From positions 55,448 through 85,044 of the forward strand of contig NW_008705624.1 in the NCBI RefSeq assembly GCF_000186865.1: a stretch of DNA of 29,597 bases, written 5' to 3'. Numbering within the stretch: the first letter of the stretch is position 1; the number at the start of each line of letters is the position of its first letter. This stretch comes from Aureococcus anophagefferens (taxonomy: Eukaryota > Sar > Pelagophyceae > Pelagomonadales > Pelagomonadaceae). A program made the position numbers and the translations under genes. Positions 18,214 to 26,987 of this stretch are shown here, in pieces. A model generated the notes under the pieces. That model was not told where the DNA came from. It saw only the letters and a list, made by a program, of their open reading frames with translations, and did no database searches.

Positions 18214-19710
18214 ATGGGCTTGCGGCAACTGCTAGTTTGCGCAGCCGCAGCGGTCGCTGCATCGCAGGAGTGGGCCGTCGTCACCGGCGCGTCCTCGGGC
18301 ATCGGTGCCGCACTCGCGCAGCGCGCGGCGGCCGCGGGCTACGGCGTCGTGCTCCACGGGCGCGACCGGGCGGCGCTGCGGCGCGTCGGCGAGGGCCTCG
18401 GTCCCGACGCGACGTGGCGCGTCGTCGTGGTGGATCTAGCCACCCCTTCCGGCGCGAAGAAGCTCCACGGCGCGTGCCGGGGCCTCGACGTGGCGCTGCT
18501 CCTCGCCAACGCCGGCGCGGCGCGGACGGGCGCGTTCCTCGACGACGACCTCGAACGCGTCGAGTCCCTGGTGGCCCTCAACGTCGCGTCGACCGTGGAC
18601 CTCTGCCACCGCTTCGGCCGCGACCTCCGGGCGCGCGGCGCCGGGCGCGTCGTCATCACGGCGAGCCTCGTGGGCGTGCCCGCGCACGGCTGCGCGGGGT
18701 CGGCGGCGTACGCGGCGACGAAGGCGTTCCTGCGGTCCTTCGGCAACGCGCTCCACGACGAGCTCGCGGCCGCGGGCGTCCGCGTCACCGTGCTCCTCCC
18801 CGGCGCCGTCGACACGCAGTTCGCGGGCCGCGCGGGCATGGACGACGCGCTCGTCTTCAAGGTCCCCGGCGCGCGCGCGCTCGGCGTCGTCTCCGCGCCC
18901 GACGACGTCGCGCGCGCGGCGTTTTCGCGAACCGGTCGCGAGGTCGTGCCGGGCCTCGCGAACCGCGCCTACGCGCTCGCGACGGAGGCGCTGCCGAACG
19001 CCGCGGGCCGCGCGGTCGCGCGCCTGAGCTTCGGGCCGTCGCCGAAATTCGGCCGCGCGGGCTTCGTCGCGCCGCCGCCGCGGCCGCGGGGCGGACCCGG
19101 CGCGAAGCCGCCGCCGCCGGCCGTCGTCGCCGCCGCGGCGCCGGACGCGGCGTGGCTGCCCCTCGCGCGGCCCGCGGCCGTCGGCGCCGCCGCGGTCCTC
19201 GGCGGGCTCTCCCTCGCGAACGTGCTGCAGAACGGGCGCCTCGCGCCGGAGCGGCGGTCGAGCTGGACGACGAAGGCCGAGTTCGTGTCGACGTGGAAGG
19301 CGCTGGCGCCGCCGGAGACGGTCGACGGCGAATGGGACGGAGAATTGGAATTCCTCGGCACGGCCGCGCCGCTGAACGGGTTCATCACGAACCGGCTGTT
19401 TACGGTCGGCGGCGGCAGGTGGCTCGGCAAGGCCTTCGGACCGGACGGCGACGGCGCGAACCGCTTCGCCGGCGGCGTCGCCGGGCGGCCGTTCCGCTAC
19501 GCCGTCGAGGCCTCGCGCCTCGACGGGAAGCCGGCGCTGGTCCTGAATTACGCGGCGGCCGGCGATCGCCTCTGGGGGACGACGCTCCGCATGCGCGACG
19601 AGCTCCGGGAGCTCGAGCCGGGCGTGTTGTTGGGGTTGGGGTCCATGGCCGGGACTGGGGGGATGCGGAACAACGCGCCCTTCGTGCTGCGACTCGCCGA
19701 TCCAGCTTAA
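18214..19710 (+). CDS. short-chain dehydrogenase/reductase fused to a lipid-or-DUF-like C-terminal domain
   Basis: The 498-aa product starts with a short hydrophobic presequence (MGLRQLLVCAAAAVAASQ). The classical SDR domain (about 19-260) has TGASSGIG at 24-31 for the cofactor, NAG at 99-101, Ser151 in ITAS and the catalytic YAATK at Tyr166/Lys170, then LLPGAVDT. The set is complete, so an active NAD(P)-dependent oxidoreductase is expected; the fold resembles 17-beta-HSD12/3-ketoacyl reductase types. After a Pro-rich linker and a possible membrane segment near 320-335, a second domain (about 355-498) reads LNGFITNRLFTVGGGRWLGK, RLDGKPALVLNY and MRDELRELEPGVLLGLG. Its order recalls GXWXG/DUF4334-type domains. 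Only 122 bp separate it from the F-box-like gene upstream. That spacer holds a small CGAGCC/GGCTCG hairpin at 18120-18133. Confidence 0.7.
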   Translation: MGLRQLLVCAAAAVAASQEWAVVTGASSGIGAALAQRAAAAGYGVVLHGRDRAALRRVGEGLGPDATWRVVVVDLATPSGAKKLHGACRGLDVALLLANAGAARTGAFLDDDLERVESLVALNVASTVDLCHRFGRDLRARGAGRVVITASLVGVPAHGCAGSAAYAATKAFLRSFGNALHDELAAAGVRVTVLLPGAVDTQFAGRAGMDDALVFKVPGARALGVVSAPDDVARAAFSRTGREVVPGLANRAYALATEALPNAAGRAVARLSFGPSPKFGRAGFVAPPPRPRGGPGAKPPPPAVVAAAAPDAAWLPLARPAAVGAAAVLGGLSLANVLQNGRLAPERRSSWTTKAEFVSTWKALAPPETVDGEWDGELEFLGTAAPLNGFITNRLFTVGGGRWLGKAFGPDGDGANRFAGGVAGRPFRYAVEASRLDGKPALVLNYAAAGDRLWGTTLRMRDELRELEPGVLLGLGSMAGTGGMRNNAPFVLRLADPA

Positions 19711-19881
19711 TAGTGGTGGCATCTTTGACGGACTCGTCTTTTTGAGGCCTTGTTTGGCGTTTGACGCGCTGATCCCCGCCGAGCGTGATGCGTCTCTAAA
19801 CGTAGGGGGGGCCGGGAGGAACTGAGGCGGGGTCACGCCGACTTTGTGGCAAGACGAGCGAATCCACGCTCAGCGCGCGGT

Positions 19882-21492
19882 ATGTCGGCAGCAACGGAAC
19901 CCGACGAGGAGGTGAGTGAAACGACGAAGACTCTTGCTTCGGTGAGCGTCGACCCTAAAACTCACCGGAGCGGCCGGTCCATCTTCTCCTACGACTTTGT
20001 TATCGAAGCGCTCGGGTCGTACGGCGTCGTCGTCAACGGCGGCGTGGTCTTGGCCGTCCCGCAAGACGAGGAGGATGGTTTCGCGGTGTGTCCGGGCGAC
20101 ATCCTCACCCTCGCGCTCGCGCTTGGTCGGGACGCGGCGCCGCGAGTTCTCGGATGGGCGGAACGCGCCTTGATGGCTTCGGCGCGATTCAACATTTCAT
20201 ACTCCAGCAACAGAGATTCGTCTCGATACGTGTTAGACCAGAGCTACACGTTTGAGCGCGATCCGAGCCTCGGTATTCGCGCACGGGATCCCAAAGAAAC
20301 CGTGAAGCTGCATGACGCGTTGGAGCACATTCGCGCCTGGGCCAGATTCGAGCGAGACGGCTACGTCGAGGATCCTTTTCAACCCCCATCTGAGATGCCG
20401 TGGCGCGAGCGCGAGGCCTGGCTGCGACAGCTCCCGAAATGGACGGCGAACATGCATTCCTGGGGAATCAACTACGACGAGGAGGTCACCGACGTCGAGC
20501 GCGCCGACATTGAAAGCATCGAGGGTGCAGACGCCTATTTTTCCGCGCTCCGTCATGCCTGGGGCCAGCGATTTCGGAACGTGCCGCGTGCTGATCTGAT
20601 CGACAGACTCGAACAGTCCTTGTATCTCCACGGCGCGCTCAACATGCCGCCGATGGGATGGGGTAGCGATCGCTGGGAAACGGCCGTCATGATCTCTGTC
20701 CGCGGCGACGGCACGAAGCGCGTGCTTTTCCTCTGCTCTGTGTCCGAAGAGAACATCTGTGAGCCCGGCTGCTGGTGCGCGGGCAGCCAGTCGTTTGTGG
20801 TGAGTTCCGTCTTCGTGAGCGAAAGTGACGACAAAGAATCTGTCGAATGCAAGGATTTGATATACTTCAATTTTGAGAATGGCGAAGCCGGAGGTATGGG
20901 TGAAGGTACGGTACAGCTAGCCAGCCAAGCCGCCTGTGATGCTACAGCGGTGGCACTCGGCATCGCCCCAGAGGACATCGGCGTCGCGCTCCGTGTCGTT
21001 GTCCTGGCCGCGAACGTGCGACGCGATGGGTTCCGGCAATGGGACGCCCTTGAGATGCTGAGCATCGGCTGCAGTATTGATACCGCGCTGGACGACGATA
21101 TGCTGTACGAATATACAGGAGAAACTGAAGATGGAAGTGCCGCAAAGAGTCACGCGTTTCGACGGTTTCGCGGCGGACCGGCCGTGGAAAAATTCCCTCG
21201 TGTGCCCATGCCTGATGGCGATAGCCAGCATCGCGAGATTGATGGTGATATCGAGTCGTTTAAGGTTGGCGCGATCAAATTCATGAAGAATTACTTGCTG
21301 AACCTGGCCCCCGAAAAATACGCGAATCTTCCCACCTTCGTCGCGGCGCTTCGACTCAAAGCAAAATATCGCAAGCCCGTGCTGACGCCCTTCAGTAAAG
21401 TGCCGATGACTTCGATCAACTGCCTCAAGCGTGAACAAGCGCGACTGAACACGAAGGCGGCCCAGCAAAGAATGTTTGGCGGCGACTATTAA
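19882..21492 (+). CDS. hypothetical protein, 536 aa, AT-richer coding
   Basis: I recognise no family. The ATG at 19882 (MSAATEPDEE) is the first in frame; upstream codons are open but non-ATG. The protein looks globular and soluble, with no signal peptide or clear membrane segment. It has an N-terminal acidic stretch, IFSYDFVIEALGSYGVVVNG near residue 37, a central ETAVMISVRGDGTKRVLFLCSV strand-rich block and ENICEPGCWC with three Cys in seven residues. The C-terminus is basic. Codon third positions are mixed (many A and T), unlike the flanking GC-saturated genes but like the F-box-like gene at 16850. The 206-bp spacer after it contains an unsupported 67-codon frame (21495-21698), which may just be 3' UTR. 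Confidence 0.55.
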   Translation: MSAATEPDEEVSETTKTLASVSVDPKTHRSGRSIFSYDFVIEALGSYGVVVNGGVVLAVPQDEEDGFAVCPGDILTLALALGRDAAPRVLGWAERALMASARFNISYSSNRDSSRYVLDQSYTFERDPSLGIRARDPKETVKLHDALEHIRAWARFERDGYVEDPFQPPSEMPWREREAWLRQLPKWTANMHSWGINYDEEVTDVERADIESIEGADAYFSALRHAWGQRFRNVPRADLIDRLEQSLYLHGALNMPPMGWGSDRWETAVMISVRGDGTKRVLFLCSVSEENICEPGCWCAGSQSFVVSSVFVSESDDKESVECKDLIYFNFENGEAGGMGEGTVQLASQAACDATAVALGIAPEDIGVALRVVVLAANVRRDGFRQWDALEMLSIGCSIDTALDDDMLYEYTGETEDGSAAKSHAFRRFRGGPAVEKFPRVPMPDGDSQHREIDGDIESFKVGAIKFMKNYLLNLAPEKYANLPTFVAALRLKAKYRKPVLTPFSKVPMTSINCLKREQARLNTKAAQQRMFGGDY

Positions 21493-21698
21493 ATATGGCG
21501 GAGCCGCTGCGCGTCAAACTCTATCATACGGAAGGTTTCCACGGCGAGATGGTTTCTCCTTCATGCTCTACGGACGCGCGCGCGCCCTCCCAATTATTCC
21601 GCAAGTCGGGTCATCCGGATGCGGTAATTTTCAATTTCATTTCCTCTCAGCGCGGCATACGCTCGCCGGCGGGCTACGTTCTGTTGCGACTTGATTAA

Positions 21699-23965
21699 TT
21701 AGTAGTAGGCCCCCGCGAGCAGGAGCTCGCAGACGCCCGACGCGGTGTCCGGGGCGTCGAGGTCGGCGCCGCGCGCCGGGTCGACGCGGAGGAGCGCGTC
21801 GAAGGCGAGCGCGGCGCTCGGCGACGACGGCCCGTCGCCGGCCTCGACGACCTCCACGCCGCCCGCGCGGCGCGGCGCGACGGCGACCGTCGGCGCGGCG
21901 GCGGGCGCCTCCGTGGCGAGGTGGAGCAGGGCGCCGTCGGGGAACGCCGCGAGGACGCCGCCGGCGCCCGAGAGGGCCAGCGCGCGGGGCACCGCGACGA
22001 CGTCCCACGCGAAGAGCGGCGCGGCGTCGTCCGCGGCGAAGACGAGGACGGCGGCCGCGGGCGGCTCGAGGGGCACGGCGACGACGACGCGGTCCCCGGA
22101 CACGGCCGCGGCCTTGGCCTTGGCGCTGTAGCGCCAGCCGCGCGCGGCGTCGTCGGCGGCCGCGTCGTCGGCGGCCGCGTCGTCGGCGCCGGCGACGGAG
22201 AGGACGTCGCACGCGACCTGAGTCGCGTCGACGCTGGCCAGGCACACCTCGCCGTCGGCCGCGGTGAGGAAACCGGCGGCGAGCGCCGTCGCGGCGGCGT
22301 CGGGCGCGCCGAGCGTCGCGAGGAGCGCGCCCGACGCCGGGTCCCAGGCCGCGAGCACGCCGTCGTGGTGGCACGCGACCGCGGAGCCGTCGGGCGACCA
22401 GCAGAGCTGGCGCGGCGGCCCGTGGCCGGCGCAGTGGGCCACGGTGAGCGCGCAGGTCCAGCGGCCCGCCGCGCCGTCGAGCTCGACCCAGACGCGGAGC
22501 CCGTCCGGCGCCGCCGTCGCGCAGCAGACGAGGCGCGGGTGGAAGCCGACGGCGCCGACGGAGACGCCCGCGCCGTGGGGCCCCCGGACGACGGCGGCCG
22601 CCGCGAAGCCGCCGCGGCCGTCGGCCTCCCAGAACTTGAGCTCCTGGCCGCCGGTCGCGGCGCGCGGCCGCCACTCGTCGACGGTCGCCACGTGGCGGCC
22701 GTCGCGCGACGCCGCCGCGAGGACGACGCGCGGCCGCCGGACGGCGGCGGCCGCGGCCGACGACGTGCGGTTGTGGGGCACGACATCCAAAGTCCGCGCC
22801 ACGCCGTCGCTCGCTTCGTCTATGACTTGAAGCGCGCCGTCCTTGCCGTTGCACGCGACGCCGAGCGGGCCGAGGTCGAAGAGCCCCGCGTCGGGCGCCG
22901 TCTCGACGCTCCTCCGCGTCCAGAGCCGCCGGAGCGACCCGCCGAGGGCGACGAGGTGCGCCGCCCGGTCTTTCGTGACGACGAGGCACAGGTCGGCGCC
23001 GCCGAGCACCGCGGGCGACCGGCACGCGCGGACCGCGACACGTCGCCTCCCAAACGGGGCAGGAAGTCGCGGCTCCGGTCCTCCGTCTCGTCGCGGCGGA
23101 GCTGCCACACAACCAACACGGCCTCGGACCCGCCGGAGAGGAGCACGTCGCCCCGGTCGCCGCAGTCGAGCGCGCCGACCGCGCTCGCGTGCCAGTGGTA
23201 GACGCCGTAGGCCGATAGAGCGCCGCCGGCGCCGGCCGCGGCCGCGACGCCGCGCCAGACGCGGATGGACCCGTCGCGGTGGCCCGTCGCCACGTCCGTC
23301 GCGCCGCAGGCCGCCAATACATCGATGGGGTTCTCCTGGCACTCGGCGTGCGCGAAGGCCGCGCGCTTCCGCTTGCCGGACGCCGCGGGCTCGCGCGCGT
23401 ACGCGCGCAAATGGTAGCGGCCCGCGAAGACGAGCACGGCGCCGGACGCGAGCGCGCAGAGGCCCGCGCCGCGCTCCGAGCCGTGGGGGGGCCTGTCGTC
23501 GACGCTCTCCCAGGCGCCGCTCTCGTCCCAGGGCAGGCGCCGCCGCCGGACCTCGACGCCGCCGCCCTTGGCGCCCCCGCGGCCCTCGCGCTGGAAGACG
23601 ACGGCGAGCCAGCGCTCCCCGGCGCCGACCCAGGCGCAGACGTGGAGCGCCTTGCCGGGCGTCGCCGTCGACGCGGCGGCGCCCTCGGCGATGGCGCCCG
23701 TCGCGCCGTCGACGGCGCACACCGCGAGCGACCCGTCGCGCCGCCCGCAGGCGACGGCGCCGCCGCCGAGGGCCGCGACGCTCACGACGGCCGCGTCGGC
23801 CGGCGCCGCCGCCGCGCCGCGCCACGACGCGACGAGCTCGCCCGTGCGCAGGTTCACGGAGCCGAGGCCGTCGCCGAGGCTGCCGACGACGACCTCCGAA
23901 TCGTCGGACGGGCTGCAGCTCGCCGCGCCCCACTGCAACCCCAGCGGGCGCTGGTGGCCGGCCAT
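21699..23965 (-). CDS. WDR75/Utp17-like WD40 protein with an apparent frameshift
   Basis: The ATG at 23965 opens a WD40-type beta-propeller. The segment HWHASAVGALDCGDRG, then LLSGGSEAVLVVWQL and RDFLPRLGGDV, closely follows WDR75 (Utp17/Nan1), a subunit of the t-UTP complex in nucleoli that supports pre-rRNA transcription and processing. The match continues in a different frame with SPAVLGGADLCLVVTKD. More propeller-like blocks follow (VDEWRPRAATGG, then ELKFWEADG; QLCWSPDGSAVACHHDGVLAAW), down to the stop at 21699. So reading must shift between 23041 and 23019. One missing base would repair it, and no intron fits without deleting conserved residues. Repaired length is about 755 aa, close to the family's usual 800 or so. 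An assembly error is the simplest cause. It converges with the unknown gene at 19882. Confidence 0.7.
22146..22190. repeat. three 15-bp in-frame tandem repeats in the WDR75-like gene
   Basis: The unit GCGTCGTCGGCGGCC is repeated three times (last copy ends GCGCC), encoding DDAAADDAAADDA-like sequence in a loop of the second propeller. Confidence 0.7.
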
Positions 23966-24131
23966 GTGGTCGTGGTTATCGTTGCGAGCGTGGCTGCTGT
24001 CTCACGCGAGTTGCTTGACGAGGTGCTCACAGGCCCGACATCGCCCGCTCCAATTGGGAGGTCAACATTGACAGCCTACGACGCCGGCGTTGCCGGCATC
24101 ACGGGCTCTCCTACTCGGTGCGGAGCGACGG

Positions 24132-25337
24132 TTATTTCGAGGGCGGCGTGTACTTGATCTTCCCGAGCCAGTCGTCGTCGTCGCCCGCGCCGGGCTCGTC
24201 CTCGGCGCCCTTCTGCTTGGCGTAGAAGTCCGCGTCCGTGCCGCCCTTGCGCCGGTTCTCGAGGAAGGCCTCGAAGTCGCTGAGGTTCTCGTCGGCGGGC
24301 GCGTCCGACGAGTCGGCGTCCATGGCGAAGAGGCGGTCGAGCTTCGCGCGCTTCGTCTCGCCGCCGGACGCCTTGGCCTTGGCCTCGTCGGCCGCGCGCG
24401 ACGCCTGCTCGCTCGCGTCGGACGAGAGCTGGCTCAGCTTCTTCTGGACCTCGGCCGTGTCCTTGCCCATGTCGCGGGCCATCTGGTCGAACTTCTTCTT
24501 GAGGCCCTCGATCTCCTTCTTGGCCGCCTGGCCCGCCTTGTTGGGCTTCGGGGACTTCTTCGCGCCGTCGTCGCCGTCGACGACGCGCGCCCCGGGGGGC
24601 AGGCCGTCCATGCCCGCGCGCTCCGCGTCCTGCTGTTTCTTGATCGTGTCGCCCATGCCCGGGGGCGGCGCCTGGCCCATGCCCGCGCCCGGGAAGTAGG
24701 ACGCGGTCGTCCGCGGCGCCTTCGGGGGCTGGTTCCGCTGCGCGTTCTGCCGCTCCTGCTTCCGGTTCGACGGCGGCGGCACCTTGCCGCGGAAGTTGGG
24801 GTCGTTGCGCGAGTCGGCGCTGCGCTCCCAGAGGTCTTCGGCGATGTTGAAGAATTTCGCGCCGTCGGACGGCGACGCGGGGCCGCCGCCGCCGCCGCCG
24901 CCGCCGGGGCTGTAGCCCAGGTCCGAGAGCAGGCCCGCCATCTCGCCGACGCCCACGACGCCCGCCGACGCGCCGTCGTGGAAGACCTCGACGCAGGGCA
25001 GCTCGACGTCGCCGCAGCGCTCGAACGCGCCCCAGCACTCCTTGTCCTTGTTCTTCTCCGCGAGCAGGAATTCGCACCGGGGCAGCGCGGCCGCGAGCAG
25101 CTCGAAGGTCGACAGCGCCGACGCGTGCGTCGACGCGAGCGCCGAGAAGTAGAGCACGCTCACGGCGTTGCTCGTGAACTTGGACACGCGGGCGGCCTCC
25201 TCGATGTCGCCGGGGCCGTCGACCCAGCGCGGCGCGGCGCCGACGGTCGTCGCCGCCGCGCGCGGCGCTACGATCGGCGCGAACGAAGACGCGAGCGTCG
25301 CCAGGGAGCACACGAGGAGCGCGGATCCGGCCACCAT
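24132..25337 (-). CDS. plastid-targeted protein with thioredoxin-fold-like domain and coiled coil
   Basis: The 401-aa product starts at ATG 25337. The presequence is classic for secondary plastids: a signal peptide (MVAGSALLVCSLATLA), then SSFAP with Phe19 at the cleavage motif, then an Ala/Arg-rich transit peptide. Residues about 48-140 (KFTSNAVSVLYFSA, LPRCEFLLAEKNKDKECWGAFERCGDVELPCVEVFHDG) resemble a thioredoxin fold with a cis-Pro-like ELPCVEVF. There is no CXXC, so redox catalysis is doubtful. A Gly run, a Pro/Gln-rich linker with YFPGAGMGQAPPPGMG, a charged coiled coil (KKEIEGLKKKFDQMARDMGK) and an acidic end follow. It sits 136 bp downstream of the WDR75-like start, spaced as a separate gene. 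The spacer 23966-24131 shows nothing recognisable. The function, perhaps a plastid scaffold or chaperone-like adaptor, is not known. Confidence 0.6.
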   Translation of the reverse strand: MVAGSALLVCSLATLASSFAPIVAPRAAATTVGAAPRWVDGPGDIEEAARVSKFTSNAVSVLYFSALASTHASALSTFELLAAALPRCEFLLAEKNKDKECWGAFERCGDVELPCVEVFHDGASAGVVGVGEMAGLLSDLGYSPGGGGGGGGPASPSDGAKFFNIAEDLWERSADSRNDPNFRGKVPPPSNRKQERQNAQRNQPPKAPRTTASYFPGAGMGQAPPPGMGDTIKKQQDAERAGMDGLPPGARVVDGDDGAKKSPKPNKAGQAAKKEIEGLKKKFDQMARDMGKDTAEVQKKLSQLSSDASEQASRAADEAKAKASGGETKRAKLDRLFAMDADSSDAPADENLSDFEAFLENRRKGGTDADFYAKQKGAEDEPGAGDDDDWLGKIKYTPPSK

Positions 25338-25394
25338 GGCCACCGCAGCAGACACGCTTCAAGCGAGGCTCAATGTTGGCTTGGTGCGGTGATG

Positions 25395-26870
25395 TTAACC
25401 CGAGGGTGCCGCGGCGAGGTCGCTGTCGATCTCGCGGAGCGCGCCGCGGATCTCGCGGTCGAGGTCGTCGAGGTCGACGCGGAGCGCGTTCAACATCCCG
25501 CCCGCATCCGTGGCATTCTTCTTCATGCGGCGGAGCCGGTCCAGGGACGCGAGGATGTCGCGCGCGCGCTGGCGGATCGCGTCCGCGCGGAGCGCCGCCG
25601 CGTCCTCGCCGTCGCCGTCGCGCGCGGCGAGCGCGTCCGCGAGGACCTGGGCCCGGAGCACCTTGTACGCGCACTGGAGCGCGACGGCGCCGTGCTCGAC
25701 CTGCGGGCGACGCGCGTTCGACGAAAGATTCGCGCGAAGGACGCCGGGGGCACGCACGTCGGGCTCGAAGGCGACGACGACGACGTTGCCCGGCAGCGCC
25801 GTGTACCAGCCCATGCGCTTGCCCAGGTGCTTCGCGCGGACGACGCCGATGGCGGCCTGGGCCCCGCGCAGGTCCATGGCGTCGCGCAGGGACCGCTCGA
25901 GCGACGTCGCGCCGGCCATGGCGAACTTGCCGCTCTTGACCTCGACGGCGACCCTGGCCGCGCCGCCCTGGAGCGTCACGAGCGAGTCGCCGACCTTGGA
26001 CCGGCTGCCCGCGGCGGCCTCGTAGGCCGTGTCCTCGACGCCGTCGCCGCCGACGGACGCGAGCGCGAGCAGCGAGTCGTAGACGTCGAGCTCGAAGGCG
26101 CGGCCCTTCACGTCCGCGCGGCGCACGTCCTCGGCGCCGACGGCCTCGAGCGTCCTCGCGAGGCGCGCGTCGAGGTCCTTGTACGCGGACCGCAGCTCGC
26201 CGACGAACTCGGCCGTCGCCGCGGCCTGGACGCCGCGCTGGCTCGCGACGACCTCGCGCTGCTGCGCGAGGAACTTGCCCAGCTCGCTCGACGAGTCGGC
26301 GCAGTCGAGGAGCCGGCGCACGTCCGACGTCGTCTTCTCCAAGGCTTGGGACACGGAGGCCGCCGTCGCCGAGACGAGGCTCGTCGACCGCGTCGGGTCC
26401 GAGAGGTTCACGCGCAAGCCGTCGATCGTCGCCTCGAGCCGCCCCTTGGAGCCGAGGTAGGACTCCAACGCCGCCGTCGTCCGCGCGTCGCGCGTCGCGA
26501 AGGCCGCGTCGAGCCGCTCGCGCAGCCGCGCGTCCCAGGTGTCGAGGCGCGACACGAGGCTGTCGAACTCCGCCGCGACGCGCCGCGCCTCGCCAGCGCC
26601 CTCCACTCGCTCGAGCGCGCCGAGGCCCAGCTGGAGCGCGTCCAACAGGTACGCCTCGACGACGTCCGCGTCGCGCGCCCGCACGCTCTCGGGCACGCGC
26701 GCGAGCAGCGCGTCGGAGACGGGCAGCGCGTACGACGCCGGCGCGGCGCTCGACGACTCGTAGATGCGCGGCGACACGGAGAGCAGGCGAGTTGGAGCGA
26801 GGCGCGACGCCGCCGCAGGCGCGCGGAAAGCGCCGCATTGACGCAGCAGCGCGAGCATTGCGACCATCAT
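25395..26870 (-). CDS. organelle-targeted coiled-coil protein with PD-(D/E)XK nuclease-like domain (RmuC/DUF2130-like)
   Basis: The 491-aa product starts at ATG 26870. The N-terminus MMVAMLALLRQCGAFRAPAA has a hydrophobic stretch and Ala14-Phe15, compatible with a plastid presequence, though a mitochondrial one is possible. Residues about 60-245 are helical and charged, a likely coiled coil. From 255, KGRAFELDVYDSLLALA is followed by SKVGDSLV with Asp295, then RVAVEVKSGKF with Glu310-x-Lys312. This is the motif order of PD-(D/E)XK nucleases, and the coiled coil plus nuclease layout recalls RmuC and DUF2130. A second helical region ends the protein. It may act in organelle DNA maintenance. The active-site set is visible but the family assignment is by eye. 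Confidence 0.55.
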   Translation of the reverse strand: MMVAMLALLRQCGAFRAPAAASRLAPTRLLSVSPRIYESSSAAPASYALPVSDALLARVPESVRARDADVVEAYLLDALQLGLGALERVEGAGEARRVAAEFDSLVSRLDTWDARLRERLDAAFATRDARTTAALESYLGSKGRLEATIDGLRVNLSDPTRSTSLVSATAASVSQALEKTTSDVRRLLDCADSSSELGKFLAQQREVVASQRGVQAAATAEFVGELRSAYKDLDARLARTLEAVGAEDVRRADVKGRAFELDVYDSLLALASVGGDGVEDTAYEAAAGSRSKVGDSLVTLQGGAARVAVEVKSGKFAMAGATSLERSLRDAMDLRGAQAAIGVVRAKHLGKRMGWYTALPGNVVVVAFEPDVRAPGVLRANLSSNARRPQVEHGAVALQCAYKVLRAQVLADALAARDGDGEDAAALRADAIRQRARDILASLDRLRRMKKNATDAGGMLNALRVDLDDLDREIRGALREIDSDLAAAPSG

Positions 26871-26987
26871 TGAACGGACTCTATCGGAGGAAGGCACAGC
26901 TGCTCTATATGCCGAGGCACAGCCGCTCTCCGCCCATGCGCGAACTCTGAGAGGGGGCAAATTTGAATTCAAGGTGCAGTTCACGTG

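Noticed and set aside
21495..21698. 67-codon plus-strand frame after the unknown gene
   Set aside because: Short, no recognisable motif, starts 3 bp after a stop and ends against the converging gene; more likely 3' UTR.
24076..26873. 920-aa minus and 927-aa plus open frames
   Set aside because: Both run across two well-supported minus-strand genes in other frames and consist of Arg/Gly/Val-rich shadow sequence.
6610..26975. Recurrent TTCAACTT/TTGAA-type words near several starts (for example 6618, 14250, 16809) and the palindrome TTGAATTCAA near 26964 as a core promoter motif
   Set aside because: Few, inconsistent in spacing and strand, and such AT-containing words are expected in the AT-richer spacers; needs a genome-wide count.
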